Assembly (NCBI GenBank): GCA_965217825.1
Contig: OZ244571.1
Span: 496,001 to 560,000 of the forward strand
DNA: 64,000 nucleotides
Source of the DNA: VXNE01 sp965217825
Lineage (GTDB): Bacteria; Pseudomonadota; Gammaproteobacteria; Pseudomonadales; Azotimanducaceae
Direction: 5' to 3'
Position numbers and translations under genes: made by a program. The notes below the pieces were generated by a model. It saw only the letters and a list, made by a program, of their open reading frames with translations, had not been told where the DNA came from and ran no database searches. Below, piece by piece: positions 1-9,038 of this stretch. Numbering within the stretch: position 1 is the stretch's first letter; each line of letters opens with the position of its first letter.

Positions 1-704
1 ACCCGGAAACGGCGCGTCGGTTCGAAGCGCTCGGAGCGGACAAGGCCCGGCTGGAAGTTACCGGCAGCATCAAGTTCGATCTGGACATCCCGCCCGATCT
101 CGACAGCGAAGTCGCGCGTCTGCGCCGCGTGTGGGGGCCCGCATGGATCGCGGGTAGCACCCATCCCGGCGAAGAAGAGGTCGTGCTCTCGGCCCACGCG
201 GAACTGCTGCACCGGTTTCCGAACCTGCTGCTCGTGCTCGTTCCGCGGCACCCCCGGCGTGCCGATGACGTGGCCGCGTTGTGCGTCCGGGTGGGACAGT
301 CGCCTGCCCGCTTGTCGGGCAGCCCGTCTAGCGAGAAGAAGCCGAACGTACTGATCGTCGATGTGATGGGCCAACTGCTGTATTGGTACGGAGTCGCGCA
401 GGTCGCCTTCCTCGGCGGCAGCCTGGTGCCCGTGGGTGGACACAACCCCATCGAAGCGGCGGTCCATGGCACCCCGATGCTGATGGCCCGCTACCGCTTC
501 AATTTCGCCGAGATCACCCAACAGTTCGCAGACGCTGGCTGCCTGGCCTCGGTCGATGCGGACAGCCTGGCCGGCGCGGTCGCGGATCTCCTCGCCGACC
601 CAGAGCTACGCGCCACCCAAGGCCGCGCTGCGCGCGAAGTGGTCGAAGCAAACCGCGGCGCGAGCGACAAACTGCTCGCGCGGTTGGAGGAAATCATCTC
701 TTAG
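1..704 (+). CDS. waaA: Kdo transferase (lipid A Kdo transferase), 3' part only
   Basis: Last ~233 codons of 3-deoxy-D-manno-octulosonic acid transferase, the GT-B enzyme that adds Kdo to lipid IVA at the inner membrane. The frame is open from base 3 and the start lies outside the window. Visible are RFEALGA followed by VTGSIKFD (the inter-domain stretch of the family), WIAGSTHPGEEE, and GGHNPIEAAVHGTP in the C-terminal sugar-nucleotide domain. The protein ends GASDKLLARLEEIIS. A second, diverged copy of these last codons lies at 1828-1890, beyond the next gene, so this 3' end may have been replaced by recombination. The family assignment is firm. Confidence 0.93.
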   Translation, partial: PETARRFEALGADKARLEVTGSIKFDLDIPPDLDSEVARLRRVWGPAWIAGSTHPGEEEVVLSAHAELLHRFPNLLLVLVPRHPRRADDVAALCVRVGQSPARLSGSPSSEKKPNVLIVDVMGQLLYWYGVAQVAFLGGSLVPVGGHNPIEAAVHGTPMLMARYRFNFAEITQQFADAGCLASVDADSLAGAVADLLADPELRATQGRAAREVVEANRGASDKLLARLEEIIS

Positions 705-707
705 GGA

Positions 708-1778
708 CTATTGGCCCGCTCTCATCCTCTCGATCACGTCCCTGGAGAACGCCCTGTACACGCCGCGCGCGTTGCCGCCTGGTGGAATGAAGCAGATCGC
801 ATCAAGCCCCTCTGCTTCCAACCCCTTGAGCCGCTCGATGATCTCATCGGGCTCACCCACGATGCCGAAAGCTCTCACCACTTCCGGCGTGATGAACCGT
901 GCCTCGTCTGCGTCGATGTAACTGTAGTGGCTCTGGTGGAGCATCTGGTGCCGGTGTTTCGCGTCGCGCGACTCGTGAAAGGCAAGGTAGTCTTCCCAGA
1001 TCGGGCGCACGTAAGCCGGCGGCTCGATTCCAACATCCCGGGCGGCGTCCACGAGGTAGTGCACATTCGCCATGATGGACGGGCCCAATTGTTCGACCAC
1101 CCGCCGGGAGTCCAGGGCCTCGCCAGGTTCCAACACCATCAGGTTGACCAGCGCGCTGGCATGGAATTGATCCAGCGCGCGACCGGCGCGTTCTGCCCCG
1201 AGGCGTACGTTCGCGAGCGCCTCGGTAATGCTGCCGCCGCGTGGGATGCCAGTAATCAAGCCATCCCCCAGCTCACCGGCAAGCGCCTGCGCGCGGGGAC
1301 CAAAGCCGCCAATGTGGATCGGTATGGGGCCGCTCAGATCGTAATTACCCTGGCCCTCTCGCTGGAATCGGATTGCATGCGTGTCGCCGTTGTCGGTGTA
1401 TTCGACTTCCTCACCGCGCAGTAATCCCCGCACCAGTCGAATGTACTCGGCAAAAGGTTTTATCCGCATGGGCGCTCGCCCAAGCGTCCGCATCGCCGTA
1501 TTCCCCGTGCCGATGCCGAAAAAGACGCGTCCCGGTGCGAGCTGACTTATCGTGGCGATGCCGTTGGCCATATCTGGCGCGCTGCGCAGGCCCGGTATCG
1601 CGACACCGGTACCAATGCGTATTCGGTGAGTGCGCTGCGCTATCAATGCGAGGGTCGCCCAGGGATTGGATGCCAGCATGGGCGAGTCGCCGACCCAGCA
1701 AAAGTCGTAGCCGAGTTCTTCCGCCTCGCCGACGAAATCGACACGGGCGACACGTCCGCAAGACACGCCGAATTCCAT
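708..1778 (-). CDS. LLM-class flavin-dependent oxidoreductase
   Basis: Protein of 356 residues with the luciferase-like monooxygenase TIM-barrel pattern: MEFGVSCGRVA at the start, GYDFCWVGDSP, RIRIGTGVAIPG, the APGRVFFGIGTGN flavin-site region and PIHIGGFGPRAQALAGELGDG. Such enzymes use FMN or F420; the substrate cannot be told. A strong ribosome site (GGAGGAG) precedes the ATG at 1778. The gene sits convergent with waaA, only 3 bases from its stop. It is bounded on the other side by a remnant waaA 3' end, which suggests it is an insertion into an ancestral waaA-tolC pair. A second LLM gene lies at 49793-50617. Confidence 0.85.
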   Translation of the reverse strand: MEFGVSCGRVARVDFVGEAEELGYDFCWVGDSPMLASNPWATLALIAQRTHRIRIGTGVAIPGLRSAPDMANGIATISQLAPGRVFFGIGTGNTAMRTLGRAPMRIKPFAEYIRLVRGLLRGEEVEYTDNGDTHAIRFQREGQGNYDLSGPIPIHIGGFGPRAQALAGELGDGLITGIPRGGSITEALANVRLGAERAGRALDQFHASALVNLMVLEPGEALDSRRVVEQLGPSIMANVHYLVDAARDVGIEPPAYVRPIWEDYLAFHESRDAKHRHQMLHQSHYSYIDADEARFITPEVVRAFGIVGEPDEIIERLKGLEAEGLDAICFIPPGGNARGVYRAFSRDVIERMRAGQ

Positions 1779-1827
1779 TAGTTCTCCTCCTTATCCGTTG
1801 GACCTGGCCCCCGGGAAGCATCCAACG

Positions 1828-1890
1828 CGAACCGTGGCGCGAGCAACAAACTGCTCGCACGGCTCGAGGAGATCACAGCGCTGGAATAAC
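1828..1890 (+). pseudogene. Duplicate, diverged waaA 3' terminus
   Basis: Read in frame, this stretch gives N-A-NRGASNKLLARLEEITALE-stop. The end of waaA at 650-704 gives NRGASDKLLARLEEIIS-stop. The nucleotide match over about 50 bases is close to 80 percent, and most differences are synonymous or conservative. That is what two once-functional homologous termini would show. There is no start codon or upstream waaA body here. It overlaps the tolC stop codon by 18 bp, which fits an ancestral waaA-tolC tail-to-tail pair. Read as a scar of gene insertion or 3'-end replacement. Confidence 0.65.
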
Positions 1891-3336
1891 GCGGACGACC
1901 GGGTTCGACGGGTCGGTATAGTCTGCCAGCTCGCGGATATCCTGCTCCTCGATCGACCCCGCGCTCAGTTTGAGCTGGAGCATGTCGAGCACATAGTTGT
2001 AGCGCGAGTCGGCGTAGTCGAATTGCGACAGGAAAAGTCTCTGCTGCGCCTGCAGCACGTCGACGATGTTGCGCGTGCCGACTTCATACCCTGTCTGCGT
2101 CGCCTCAAGTGCGGACTCGGCCGACTTGATCGCGCGGATTCTCGCCTGCACGCGGACGACATCGGTGGAAACGGCGCGGAACAGGTTTCGCGTGTCGCGG
2201 ATCACGGTCGACTCACGTTCCTGCAGAGACTGGCGCGCCCGCTCGACCTGGTGTCGGGATTCCCTGGAACGCGACCACAGCGCGCCGCCCTGGAAGATCG
2301 GGATCTGCGCTGACAGGACATAGCTTTGCGCTTCCGACTCGCTGGCAAGCAACCCGGACCCGCCCGTCGACGAGTCGTTGTGCGAAATGACCGCCGTTAG
2401 AGTCGGCAAGTGACCGGAACGCACCGCTCGGTGGCCGCGCTGCGCCGCGGTGAGCGCCTCGCGCGCGCTCAGGACGGCCAGGTTGGCATTCAGGGCTCGC
2501 GCTACCCACGCTTCTTCGTCGTTCGGCTCGGGGTCCACAATGGGCAATGCGCTGTCGAGACTGTCGACACTCTCGTGCGCCACGCCGGTGATGGTCTTCA
2601 AGGTCTCGAAGAACACATCGTGATCACCGTCGGCCTGGATGCGCCGCACGACCGCAGCATCGTAGGCAGCCGTCGATTCGAGCACGTCGGTGATCGCAAC
2701 CAGACCGACATCGAAACGTTGCTGCACCTGTTCCAGTTGTCGTTTTACCGCCTGCTCCTCGGCGCGGGCCGCTTCCACGCGGGCCTGCGCGCGAAGCACG
2801 TTGAGATAGGCGGCTGCGACTCGAACTATCAGATTGCTCTCGGCATTCGCGAGATCATGTTCTGCCTGGACCGATAACGCCTGGGCTCGACGGAAATTAA
2901 ACCAGCTCGTAGCGTTGAATACGGGCTGTCGAAGCTGCGCATTCCACCCGTGGCTATTGGAGGTCTGGGACGGCACCGTAAAGATTTGCCCGAAGCTCGG
3001 GCTGTTCGGATCGAGGTCGAGGCGCGAACCGGGGAAGCTGCGGCGGTTCTTCGACGTCGACCCGCCCATCGAAATGGTCGGTAAGAGCGCGGCACGCGAT
3101 TGGGGCAGGATCTCCTTGCGCGCCCGGTAATCCGCTTTCGCCACACCCAGGACCGGATCGTTCGCCTTTGCGGACGCATAGAGTTGTTCGATATTCGCGC
3201 CATCCTCGGCTGCGTCAAGAGGCGCGGCAAGACCGAGCGCCAGCGCGCCCGCGCCCAGGCACCACAAAAGCCTCTTCGGATACCGTTGCTCGCAACGGTC
3301 CGCGCGGCGCAAACTGCCGGCTGCCGATTTTTTCAT
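1873..3336 (-). CDS. tolC: TolC-family outer membrane channel protein
   Basis: Protein of 487 residues from the ATG at 3336, which has GGAGGA six bases upstream; an upstream in-frame start would add ~69 unlikely residues. It opens with a basic stretch and a hydrophobic signal peptide (LLWCLGAGALALGLAAPLDA). Two repeats typical of outer membrane efflux proteins follow: IEQLYASAKANDPVLGVAKA, RKEILPQSRAALLP, and later LTAAQRGHRAVRSGHLPTL and GYEVGTRNIVDVLQAQQRLF. TolC trimers form the outer membrane duct for type I secretion and RND/ABC efflux pumps. No pump gene is adjacent. The 3' end overlaps the waaA remnant. Confidence 0.92.
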   Translation of the reverse strand: MKKSAAGSLRRADRCEQRYPKRLLWCLGAGALALGLAAPLDAAEDGANIEQLYASAKANDPVLGVAKADYRARKEILPQSRAALLPTISMGGSTSKNRRSFPGSRLDLDPNSPSFGQIFTVPSQTSNSHGWNAQLRQPVFNATSWFNFRRAQALSVQAEHDLANAESNLIVRVAAAYLNVLRAQARVEAARAEEQAVKRQLEQVQQRFDVGLVAITDVLESTAAYDAAVVRRIQADGDHDVFFETLKTITGVAHESVDSLDSALPIVDPEPNDEEAWVARALNANLAVLSAREALTAAQRGHRAVRSGHLPTLTAVISHNDSSTGGSGLLASESEAQSYVLSAQIPIFQGGALWSRSRESRHQVERARQSLQERESTVIRDTRNLFRAVSTDVVRVQARIRAIKSAESALEATQTGYEVGTRNIVDVLQAQQRLFLSQFDYADSRYNYVLDMLQLKLSAGSIEEQDIRELADYTDPSNPVVRVIPAL

Positions 3337-3638
3337 GGCTTCCTCCACTTCCGCCGTCACCCCCCGACAAGCCGCGGCGCAGTCTACCAAAAAACGTTTC
3401 CGAGACTCGGCGGACTCCTCCCATGAGTCCGGACATTTCAAAACGCGTCGCGTTGATCGCGCCTTGCTCGTCCCCGACTGCCGGATTCGGCCGCCGCCAA
3501 CCCGCCGAATGATCTTCTTGTACAATGCTCTTGTACGAAGCAAGAGGTTTTTCTCGTCGCCCGACTCTGGTTAAACTCACGCGTGAGGATCGTACGCGGC
3601 GCAAATCACGTTTGGCGGCAGAATTGGCGGTATTGGTT
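3337..3638. other. Divergent intergenic region between tolC and the DUF1249 gene
   Basis: About 300 bp with no convincing gene. It must carry the promoters of both flanking genes. At 3517-3536 there are two copies of CTTGTAC, the first within the palindrome TTGTACAA (3518-3525). TACAAT at 3521-3526 resembles a -10 box, but I see no good -35 at the right distance. An in-frame ATG at 3525 would extend the downstream protein by 38 residues that do not look like its family. Confidence 0.4.
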
Positions 3639-4130
3639 GTGCAAAAGGTGGGACGAAAACGCTACAGCATCGATCTCAACGCCCACATGTGCGAGTGCGA
3701 GGCGAACTATGCGCGCCTCATGCGCCTGATGCCGATGCTTGCCGAGGGCGACCGAAGCGCATTCGCCATGGCACTCGGCGAGAGTGAGCCGCAGGTGAAT
3801 CTCAGGGTCGTTGCGCGCCACAAATACACGACGGTGATCGAACTGAGCCAGGAAAACGCGCGGGAAGACGCGAGGGACCTGCCGGAAACGCGGCTCGGGG
3901 TTCGGGTGTATCACGACGCGAAGTCGGCGGAAGTGATCGCCTTCCAGGACCAACGCGGGTTCCAGGCGGTGTACGGGTATCCGAACCGGCAAATGCGGCA
4001 CCCGGACGAGAAGGTGCAGATCAATCGATTCCTGGGCGAATTTCTACGCATGTGCATTGCGCACGGCATCTCGCTTGAACAGCCCGCTGCCGCGCATCAG
4101 TGCTTGCATGCTATGGGTTCGATGGACTGA
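3639..4130 (+). CDS. DUF1249 family protein (YqiB-like)
   Basis: About 163 residues. The core KRYSIDLN...CEANYARLMRLMP, then RLGVRVYHDAKSAEVIAFQ, YGYPNRQMRHPDEKVQINRFL and LRMCIAHG match the DUF1249/YqiB family, which precedes cpdA in many gammaproteobacteria as it does here. Function is unknown. The start is uncertain: GTG at 3639 or 3648 would place KRYS near the N terminus as in E. coli YqiB, whereas an ATG at 3525 gives an extra arginine-rich leader. No strong ribosome site helps. The gene lies 21 bases before cpdA. Confidence 0.82.
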   Translation: MQKVGRKRYSIDLNAHMCECEANYARLMRLMPMLAEGDRSAFAMALGESEPQVNLRVVARHKYTTVIELSQENAREDARDLPETRLGVRVYHDAKSAEVIAFQDQRGFQAVYGYPNRQMRHPDEKVQINRFLGEFLRMCIAHGISLEQPAAAHQCLHAMGSMD

Positions 4131-4151
4131 GGGCTTTATCGACAAGCGTAA

Positions 4152-4886
4152 ATGAGTCTCACCGTATTGCAGATAACCGATACCCATCTGCTTGACTCGC
4201 CCCGCGACATGCTGCGCGGGGTGAACACCCAAAATTCCCTGGAAGCTGTGCTTGACCAGGCCCTCGGTGAAGTCGCCCCCGACGTGGTGCTGGCGACCGG
4301 AGATATCGCCGAAGCGGCCACAGAAACCGTCTATCAGCGGTTTCGCGACACGATCACGTCACGCTACGCAGGCCCCTGTTTGTGCGTGCCGGGCAATCAC
4401 GACCGGCGAGATTCCTTTGACGCGCTCCTGTCTCTCTCCCGCCATAGCGCGGCCGGATGGGACATCATCGGCATCGACACCCACATCGAGGACCGCGTGG
4501 AGGGTCGTGTCCACGAGGTCGAATTGCGCCGACTGGAGGCGGAACTGGCCGCCGCCGCTGGCGATGTTCTCGTGGTCGGGCATCACTGCCCGATCAATAT
4601 CGGCTCGCCAACATTCGACGCCCACCGCATCGTCAACGGCGACGAGTTCACGGCACTGCTGAATGCCCACGATTGCGTGCGCGCCTATGTCTGCGGCCAC
4701 ATCCATCAGCCATTCGACGCGTTCGCGGGAGATGTGCGAATCCTCGCCACGCCATCCACCTGTTTCCAGTACGCGCCTGGCGACGCCGATTCCCTGATCG
4801 ATGATGCCGCTCCGGGATATCGCTGGCTCGAACTGCTTAAGTCCGGCGACTTCGACACCCGGGTTGCCCGTCTCAATGCCGAATAG
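4152..4886 (+). CDS. cpdA: 3',5'-cyclic AMP phosphodiesterase, metallophosphoesterase family
   Basis: Protein of 244 residues with the full class III phosphodiesterase signature: ITDTHL (residues 8-13), ATGDIAE (48-54), GNHDRR (81-86), VGHHCP (142-147) and CGHIHQ (181-186). These residues bind the two metal ions. CpdA hydrolyses cAMP and so sets the level of CRP signalling. It sits between the DUF1249 gene and parE, as in enterics and pseudomonads. The 3' end overlaps the parE start by 11 bp, so translation is probably coupled. Confidence 0.92.
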   Translation: MSLTVLQITDTHLLDSPRDMLRGVNTQNSLEAVLDQALGEVAPDVVLATGDIAEAATETVYQRFRDTITSRYAGPCLCVPGNHDRRDSFDALLSLSRHSAAGWDIIGIDTHIEDRVEGRVHEVELRRLEAELAAAAGDVLVVGHHCPINIGSPTFDAHRIVNGDEFTALLNAHDCVRAYVCGHIHQPFDAFAGDVRILATPSTCFQYAPGDADSLIDDAAPGYRWLELLKSGDFDTRVARLNAE

Positions 4887-6774
4887 CTATTCCGCCGAGT
4901 CGATTCAGGTGCTGTCCGGGCTGGAACCGGTACGCCGTCGCCCCGGCATGTACACGGACACCGCGCGCCCGGATCACATGGTGCTGGAGGTTGTGGACAA
5001 TTCGGTCGACGAGGTCACCAGCGGCTACGCCACCGAAGTTGAGGTCACGCTGTTCGCTGACGGGTCCGTCGAGGTCCTGGACGACGGCCGCGGCATGCCC
5101 GTGGATGTGCATCCGGAGCACAAGCTCACGGGCGTCGAACTCATACTGACCAAGCTCCACGCCGGCGGCAAGTTCGACCAAAAGAACTACAGTTTCTCGG
5201 GCGGCCTGCACGGCGTCGGCGTGTCGGTGGTGAACGCGCTGTCGTCCCGGCTCGAAGTCGAAGTCAAGCGAGACGGCAATGTGTACCGCCAGCGGTTCGA
5301 AAACGGTGACCCCGCGACGACCCTCGATACGGTCGGCTCCGTCGGCAAGCGCAACACCGGCACGCGCATCGTCTTCCAGCCAAACCCGGTGTATTTCGAT
5401 ACGCCCACATTCGGCCTAGCGAGACTGCGTCATGTCCTGCGCGCTAAGGCGGTGCTGTGTCCGGGGCTTCGCGTGAGCCTGACCGTGGAAGAAAAGCCGG
5501 GACAGGCCGCGACGGAGACCTGGCTGTACGAATCCGGGCTGGCGGAATATCTCAGCGGATCGTTGCCGGCCGACGACCCCGTCCTGGCCAATCCATTCGT
5601 ACACGGCGCCAAAGGGAGCGAGGAGGCTGTGGACTGGGCCCTGCAGTGGATCCCCGGACAGGGCGCGCTCGTGGCCGAGAGCTATGTCAACCTCGTGCCG
5701 ACCCCGCTGGGGGGCACGCACGTCAGCGGTCTGCGGAGCGGCCTGATCGATGCGCTGAGGGAGTTCTGCGAATTTCGCGACCTGCTTCCACGCAGTCTGA
5801 AACTCGCCCCCGACGACCTCTGGGATCGATGCGCCTACGTGTTGTCGGCGAAGCTGGCCGAGCCGCAGTTCAGCGGCCAGACGAAGGAGCGGTTGTCCTC
5901 TCGCCGAGCCGCCGCTTTCGTCGGCGGCGTGGCCAAGGACGCCTTCAGCCTTTGGCTGAACGAAAACCCGCAAGAGGGTTCGAAACTCGCGGAACTGGCG
6001 ATCGCCAACGCCCAGAAACGCTTGCTGGCGAGCAAGACCGTCGCCCGGAAAAAAGTTCTGTCTGGTCCCGCCTTGCCGGGCAAGCTCACCGACTGTTCGA
6101 ACCCGGATACCGCGCAGGCCGAACTGTTCCTGGTTGAGGGCGACTCCGCCGGCGGCTCCGCCAAGCAGGCCCGCGACCGCGAATACCAGGCAATCCTGCC
6201 TTTGAAGGGCAAGATACTCAACACGTGGGAAGTCGACGCCAGCCAGGTGCTCGGCTCGCAGGAAGTGCACGACATCTCGCTTGCCATCGGCGTGGAGCCT
6301 GGGTCCGAGAACCTCGATGGTCTGCGCTACGCCAAGGTGTGCATCCTCGCGGACGCCGACTCCGACGGTGCCCACATCGCGACACTGCTCTGCGCACTGT
6401 TCCTGAAGCATTTCCCGGCGCTGGTCGAAACCGGCCATGTATACGTCGCCATGCCGCCGCTATACCGCATCGACATCGGCAGGGAAGTCTTCTACGCCAT
6501 CGACGATGAAGAGCGGCAGGGCGTGCTCGACCGCATTGTCGCGGAGAAAAAACGCGGCAATCCGGTAGTGCAGCGGTTCAAGGGGCTGGGCGAGATGAAT
6601 CCCATGCAACTGCGCGAAACGACGATGGCGCCGGACAGCCGGCGGCTGGTGCAGTTGTCCCTGGGTTCGAAACAGAAGAGCCTGGAGATGATGGACATGC
6701 TGCTCGCGAAGAAACGCGCGTCCGACCGGCGAGACTGGCTGGAGGCGAAGGGCGATCAAGCGGTGATCGCATGA
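4876..6774 (+). CDS. parE: DNA topoisomerase IV subunit B
   Basis: 632 residues from the ATG at 4876 (MPNSYSAESIQVLSGLEPVR), matching the usual ~630. GHKL ATPase motifs: EVVDNSVDEV, DDGRGMPVD and GGLHGVGVSVVNALS. The Toprim domain has LVEGDSAGGSA and ILADADSDGAHI, whose acidic residues hold magnesium. The short length, lacking the ~170-residue insert of proteobacterial GyrB, and the directly following parC gene make this ParE rather than GyrB. The stop overlaps the parC start (ATGA), so the two subunits are translationally coupled. Topoisomerase IV decatenates daughter chromosomes. Confidence 0.95.
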   Translation: MPNSYSAESIQVLSGLEPVRRRPGMYTDTARPDHMVLEVVDNSVDEVTSGYATEVEVTLFADGSVEVLDDGRGMPVDVHPEHKLTGVELILTKLHAGGKFDQKNYSFSGGLHGVGVSVVNALSSRLEVEVKRDGNVYRQRFENGDPATTLDTVGSVGKRNTGTRIVFQPNPVYFDTPTFGLARLRHVLRAKAVLCPGLRVSLTVEEKPGQAATETWLYESGLAEYLSGSLPADDPVLANPFVHGAKGSEEAVDWALQWIPGQGALVAESYVNLVPTPLGGTHVSGLRSGLIDALREFCEFRDLLPRSLKLAPDDLWDRCAYVLSAKLAEPQFSGQTKERLSSRRAAAFVGGVAKDAFSLWLNENPQEGSKLAELAIANAQKRLLASKTVARKKVLSGPALPGKLTDCSNPDTAQAELFLVEGDSAGGSAKQARDREYQAILPLKGKILNTWEVDASQVLGSQEVHDISLAIGVEPGSENLDGLRYAKVCILADADSDGAHIATLLCALFLKHFPALVETGHVYVAMPPLYRIDIGREVFYAIDDEERQGVLDRIVAEKKRGNPVVQRFKGLGEMNPMQLRETTMAPDSRRLVQLSLGSKQKSLEMMDMLLAKKRASDRRDWLEAKGDQAVIA

Positions 6775-9038
6775 CGACCACCAAGGTGGACACCGCCAAC
6801 GGCACCGAAACGGTTCCGCTCTGGCAGTTCACGGAGAAGGCGTACCTCGACTATTCGATGTACGTCATCAACGACCGCGCCCTGCCGCATTGCGGCGACG
6901 GTCTGAAGCCGGTCCAACGGCGCATCGTTTACGCGATGTCGCGGCTCGGATTGACCCCCCAGGCGAAATTCGCGAAGTCGGCCCGGACGGTGGGCGAAGT
7001 GCTGGGGCGCTTCCATCCGCACGGCGAAAACGCCTGCTATGAAGCCATGGCCCACATGGCGCAGCCCTTCTCGCTCCGCTATCCGCTGATCGAAGGACAG
7101 GGCAACTGGGGCGCCCCGGATGATCCCAAGTCCTTCGCCGCCCAGCGCTACACCGAGGCGCGACTATCGAAATACGCGGAATTGCTGCTGTCCGAGATCG
7201 GCCAGGGCACCGTGGATTTCATCCCGAACTTCGACGGAACAGTCGACGAGCCGAAGCTGCTGCCCGCGCGCGTTCCGGTCGTATTGCTGAACGGCAGCAC
7301 CGGCATCGCCGTCGGCATGGCGACGGACGTCTTGCCGCACAATCTGCGGGAGGTGGTGGCCGCCTGCATCCGCCTGCTCGACGAGCCGGATGCCACGGAC
7401 CGGGACTTGATGGAACACATCAGGGGACCGGACTTCCCATCCCAGGCGCTCATCATCACGCCGCCGGAAGAGTTGCTCGCGGCGTACGAGACCGGGCGCG
7501 GCTCGGTTCGCGCACGCGCGCGCCACACGGTGGAGAACGGCGAGATCGTAGTCGACGCGCTTCCCTACCAGACATCCTCATCCAAGATCGTGGAGCAGAT
7601 CGCGCAGCAGATGCAGGCCCGCCGGTTGCCCATGCTTGTGGACGTGCGCGACGAATCCGACCACGAGAGTCCGACCCGCGTCGTCATCGTGCCACGCTCC
7701 AATCGCGTCGATGTCGACCGAGTCATGAGCCACCTGTTCGCTTCGACCGACCTCGAACGCAGCTACCGTATCAATTTCAATGTCATCGGCCTCGACCACA
7801 AGCCCAAGGTGCTTGGGCTCAAGGCGATGTTGGCGGAGTGGCTCAAGTTCCGGCGCCATACCGTGCGCCGGCGCCTCACTTTCCGTCGGGATCAAATCGA
7901 TGCCCGGCTGCACATCGTCGACGGCCTGCTCAAGGCGTTCTTCAACCTCGACGAGGTGATACGGATCATCCGGGAGGAAGACGACCCCCGGGCCCAGCTC
8001 ATGGCTCGGTTCGAACTCACGTCCGAGCAAACGACGGCCATCCTGGACCTTCGGTTGCGCCAACTTGCCAAGCTCGAGGAAAACGCGCTAGGGGACGAGC
8101 GAAGCTCCCTCAACGACGAACGCCGCGAGTTGGAAAGCATTCTCCGTTCCAGTTCCCGCATGAAGACACTGATCAAGCGCGAACTCGCAGCCGACGCGGA
8201 GAAGTTCGGCGACCGGCGTCGTTCCGAGTTCCTTGAAGCCGAGGAGGCGCGTCCGTTCGCGGCCGAGGAACTCGTGACCAACGAACCGATCACCGTCATC
8301 CTGTCGACAAAGGGCTGGGTGCGTTCCGCCAAGGGCCACGAAATCGACGCGGATACGTTGTCCTATCGCGCCGGCGATGCGCTGTGCGCATACGCGCGCG
8401 GGCGCACCAACGACACGCTGCTGTTCTTCGACTCGACCGGACGCAGCTACGCTGTCGCCGCCCATACGCTGCCCTCGTCCCGAGGCCAGGGGGAACCGCT
8501 GACCGGTCGCTTGAACCCGCCTGAAGGCGCGCGTTTTGTCGGCACCGCGATCGGTTCGGCCGATACCAAGCTCCTCCTCGCGTCCGACGCTGGCTACGGT
8601 TTCGTCGGAACCCTGGGCGCATTGGCCACGAAGAACCGCGCGGGCAAGAGCGTGCTGACCGTGCCGAAGGATAGCCAGGTCATGTCGCCAGCGCCGGTCG
8701 CGGGCAAAAGCCTCGTCGCCGCTGCGACAAACCAGGGGCGCCTGCTCGTATTCCCCATCGCCGACTTGCCCGAACTGACACGGGGCAAGGGCAACAAGAT
8801 CATCAATATACCTTCAGGCGCCCTGAACGCCCGCGAGGAGTTCCTGGCCGGCATCGTCCCCCTCGGCAACGGAGACCGCCTGATCGTGCGCGCGCGCGGA
8901 CGGCAGATGAAGTTGCGCTTCAAGAATCTTGAAGGCTATGCGGGAGAACGCGCGCGGCGCGGCCGCCTGCTGCCCCGGGGCCTTCAGCGCGTATCCGCTC
9001 TCGAAGTGGAAGAACGGCGCCGTCCGGCAAAGAGCTGA
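6771..9038 (+). CDS. parC: DNA topoisomerase IV subunit A
   Basis: 755 residues. The breakage-reunion domain shows the catalytic tyrosine in AAQRYTEARLS (Tyr127) and the winged-helix region SARTVGEVLGRFHPHG. The C-terminal beta-pinwheel is present and shorter than in GyrA. The quinolone-determining region reads HPHGENACYEAM where E. coli ParC has HPHGDSACYEAM. The residues equivalent to Asp79 and Ser80 are therefore Glu86 and Asn87, a possible cause of reduced quinolone susceptibility. Starts inside parE (ATGA) and overlaps the convergent membrane-protein gene by 55 bp at its 3' end. Confidence 0.95.
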   Translation: MTTTKVDTANGTETVPLWQFTEKAYLDYSMYVINDRALPHCGDGLKPVQRRIVYAMSRLGLTPQAKFAKSARTVGEVLGRFHPHGENACYEAMAHMAQPFSLRYPLIEGQGNWGAPDDPKSFAAQRYTEARLSKYAELLLSEIGQGTVDFIPNFDGTVDEPKLLPARVPVVLLNGSTGIAVGMATDVLPHNLREVVAACIRLLDEPDATDRDLMEHIRGPDFPSQALIITPPEELLAAYETGRGSVRARARHTVENGEIVVDALPYQTSSSKIVEQIAQQMQARRLPMLVDVRDESDHESPTRVVIVPRSNRVDVDRVMSHLFASTDLERSYRINFNVIGLDHKPKVLGLKAMLAEWLKFRRHTVRRRLTFRRDQIDARLHIVDGLLKAFFNLDEVIRIIREEDDPRAQLMARFELTSEQTTAILDLRLRQLAKLEENALGDERSSLNDERRELESILRSSSRMKTLIKRELAADAEKFGDRRRSEFLEAEEARPFAAEELVTNEPITVILSTKGWVRSAKGHEIDADTLSYRAGDALCAYARGRTNDTLLFFDSTGRSYAVAAHTLPSSRGQGEPLTGRLNPPEGARFVGTAIGSADTKLLLASDAGYGFVGTLGALATKNRAGKSVLTVPKDSQVMSPAPVAGKSLVAAATNQGRLLVFPIADLPELTRGKGNKIINIPSGALNAREEFLAGIVPLGNGDRLIVRARGRQMKLRFKNLEGYAGERARRGRLLPRGLQRVSALEVEERRRPAKS

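Noticed and set aside
5416..6438. Long open frame of 340 codons on the minus strand
   Set aside because: It lies wholly inside parE and mirrors its codon periodicity in GC-rich DNA; no motif or ribosome site.
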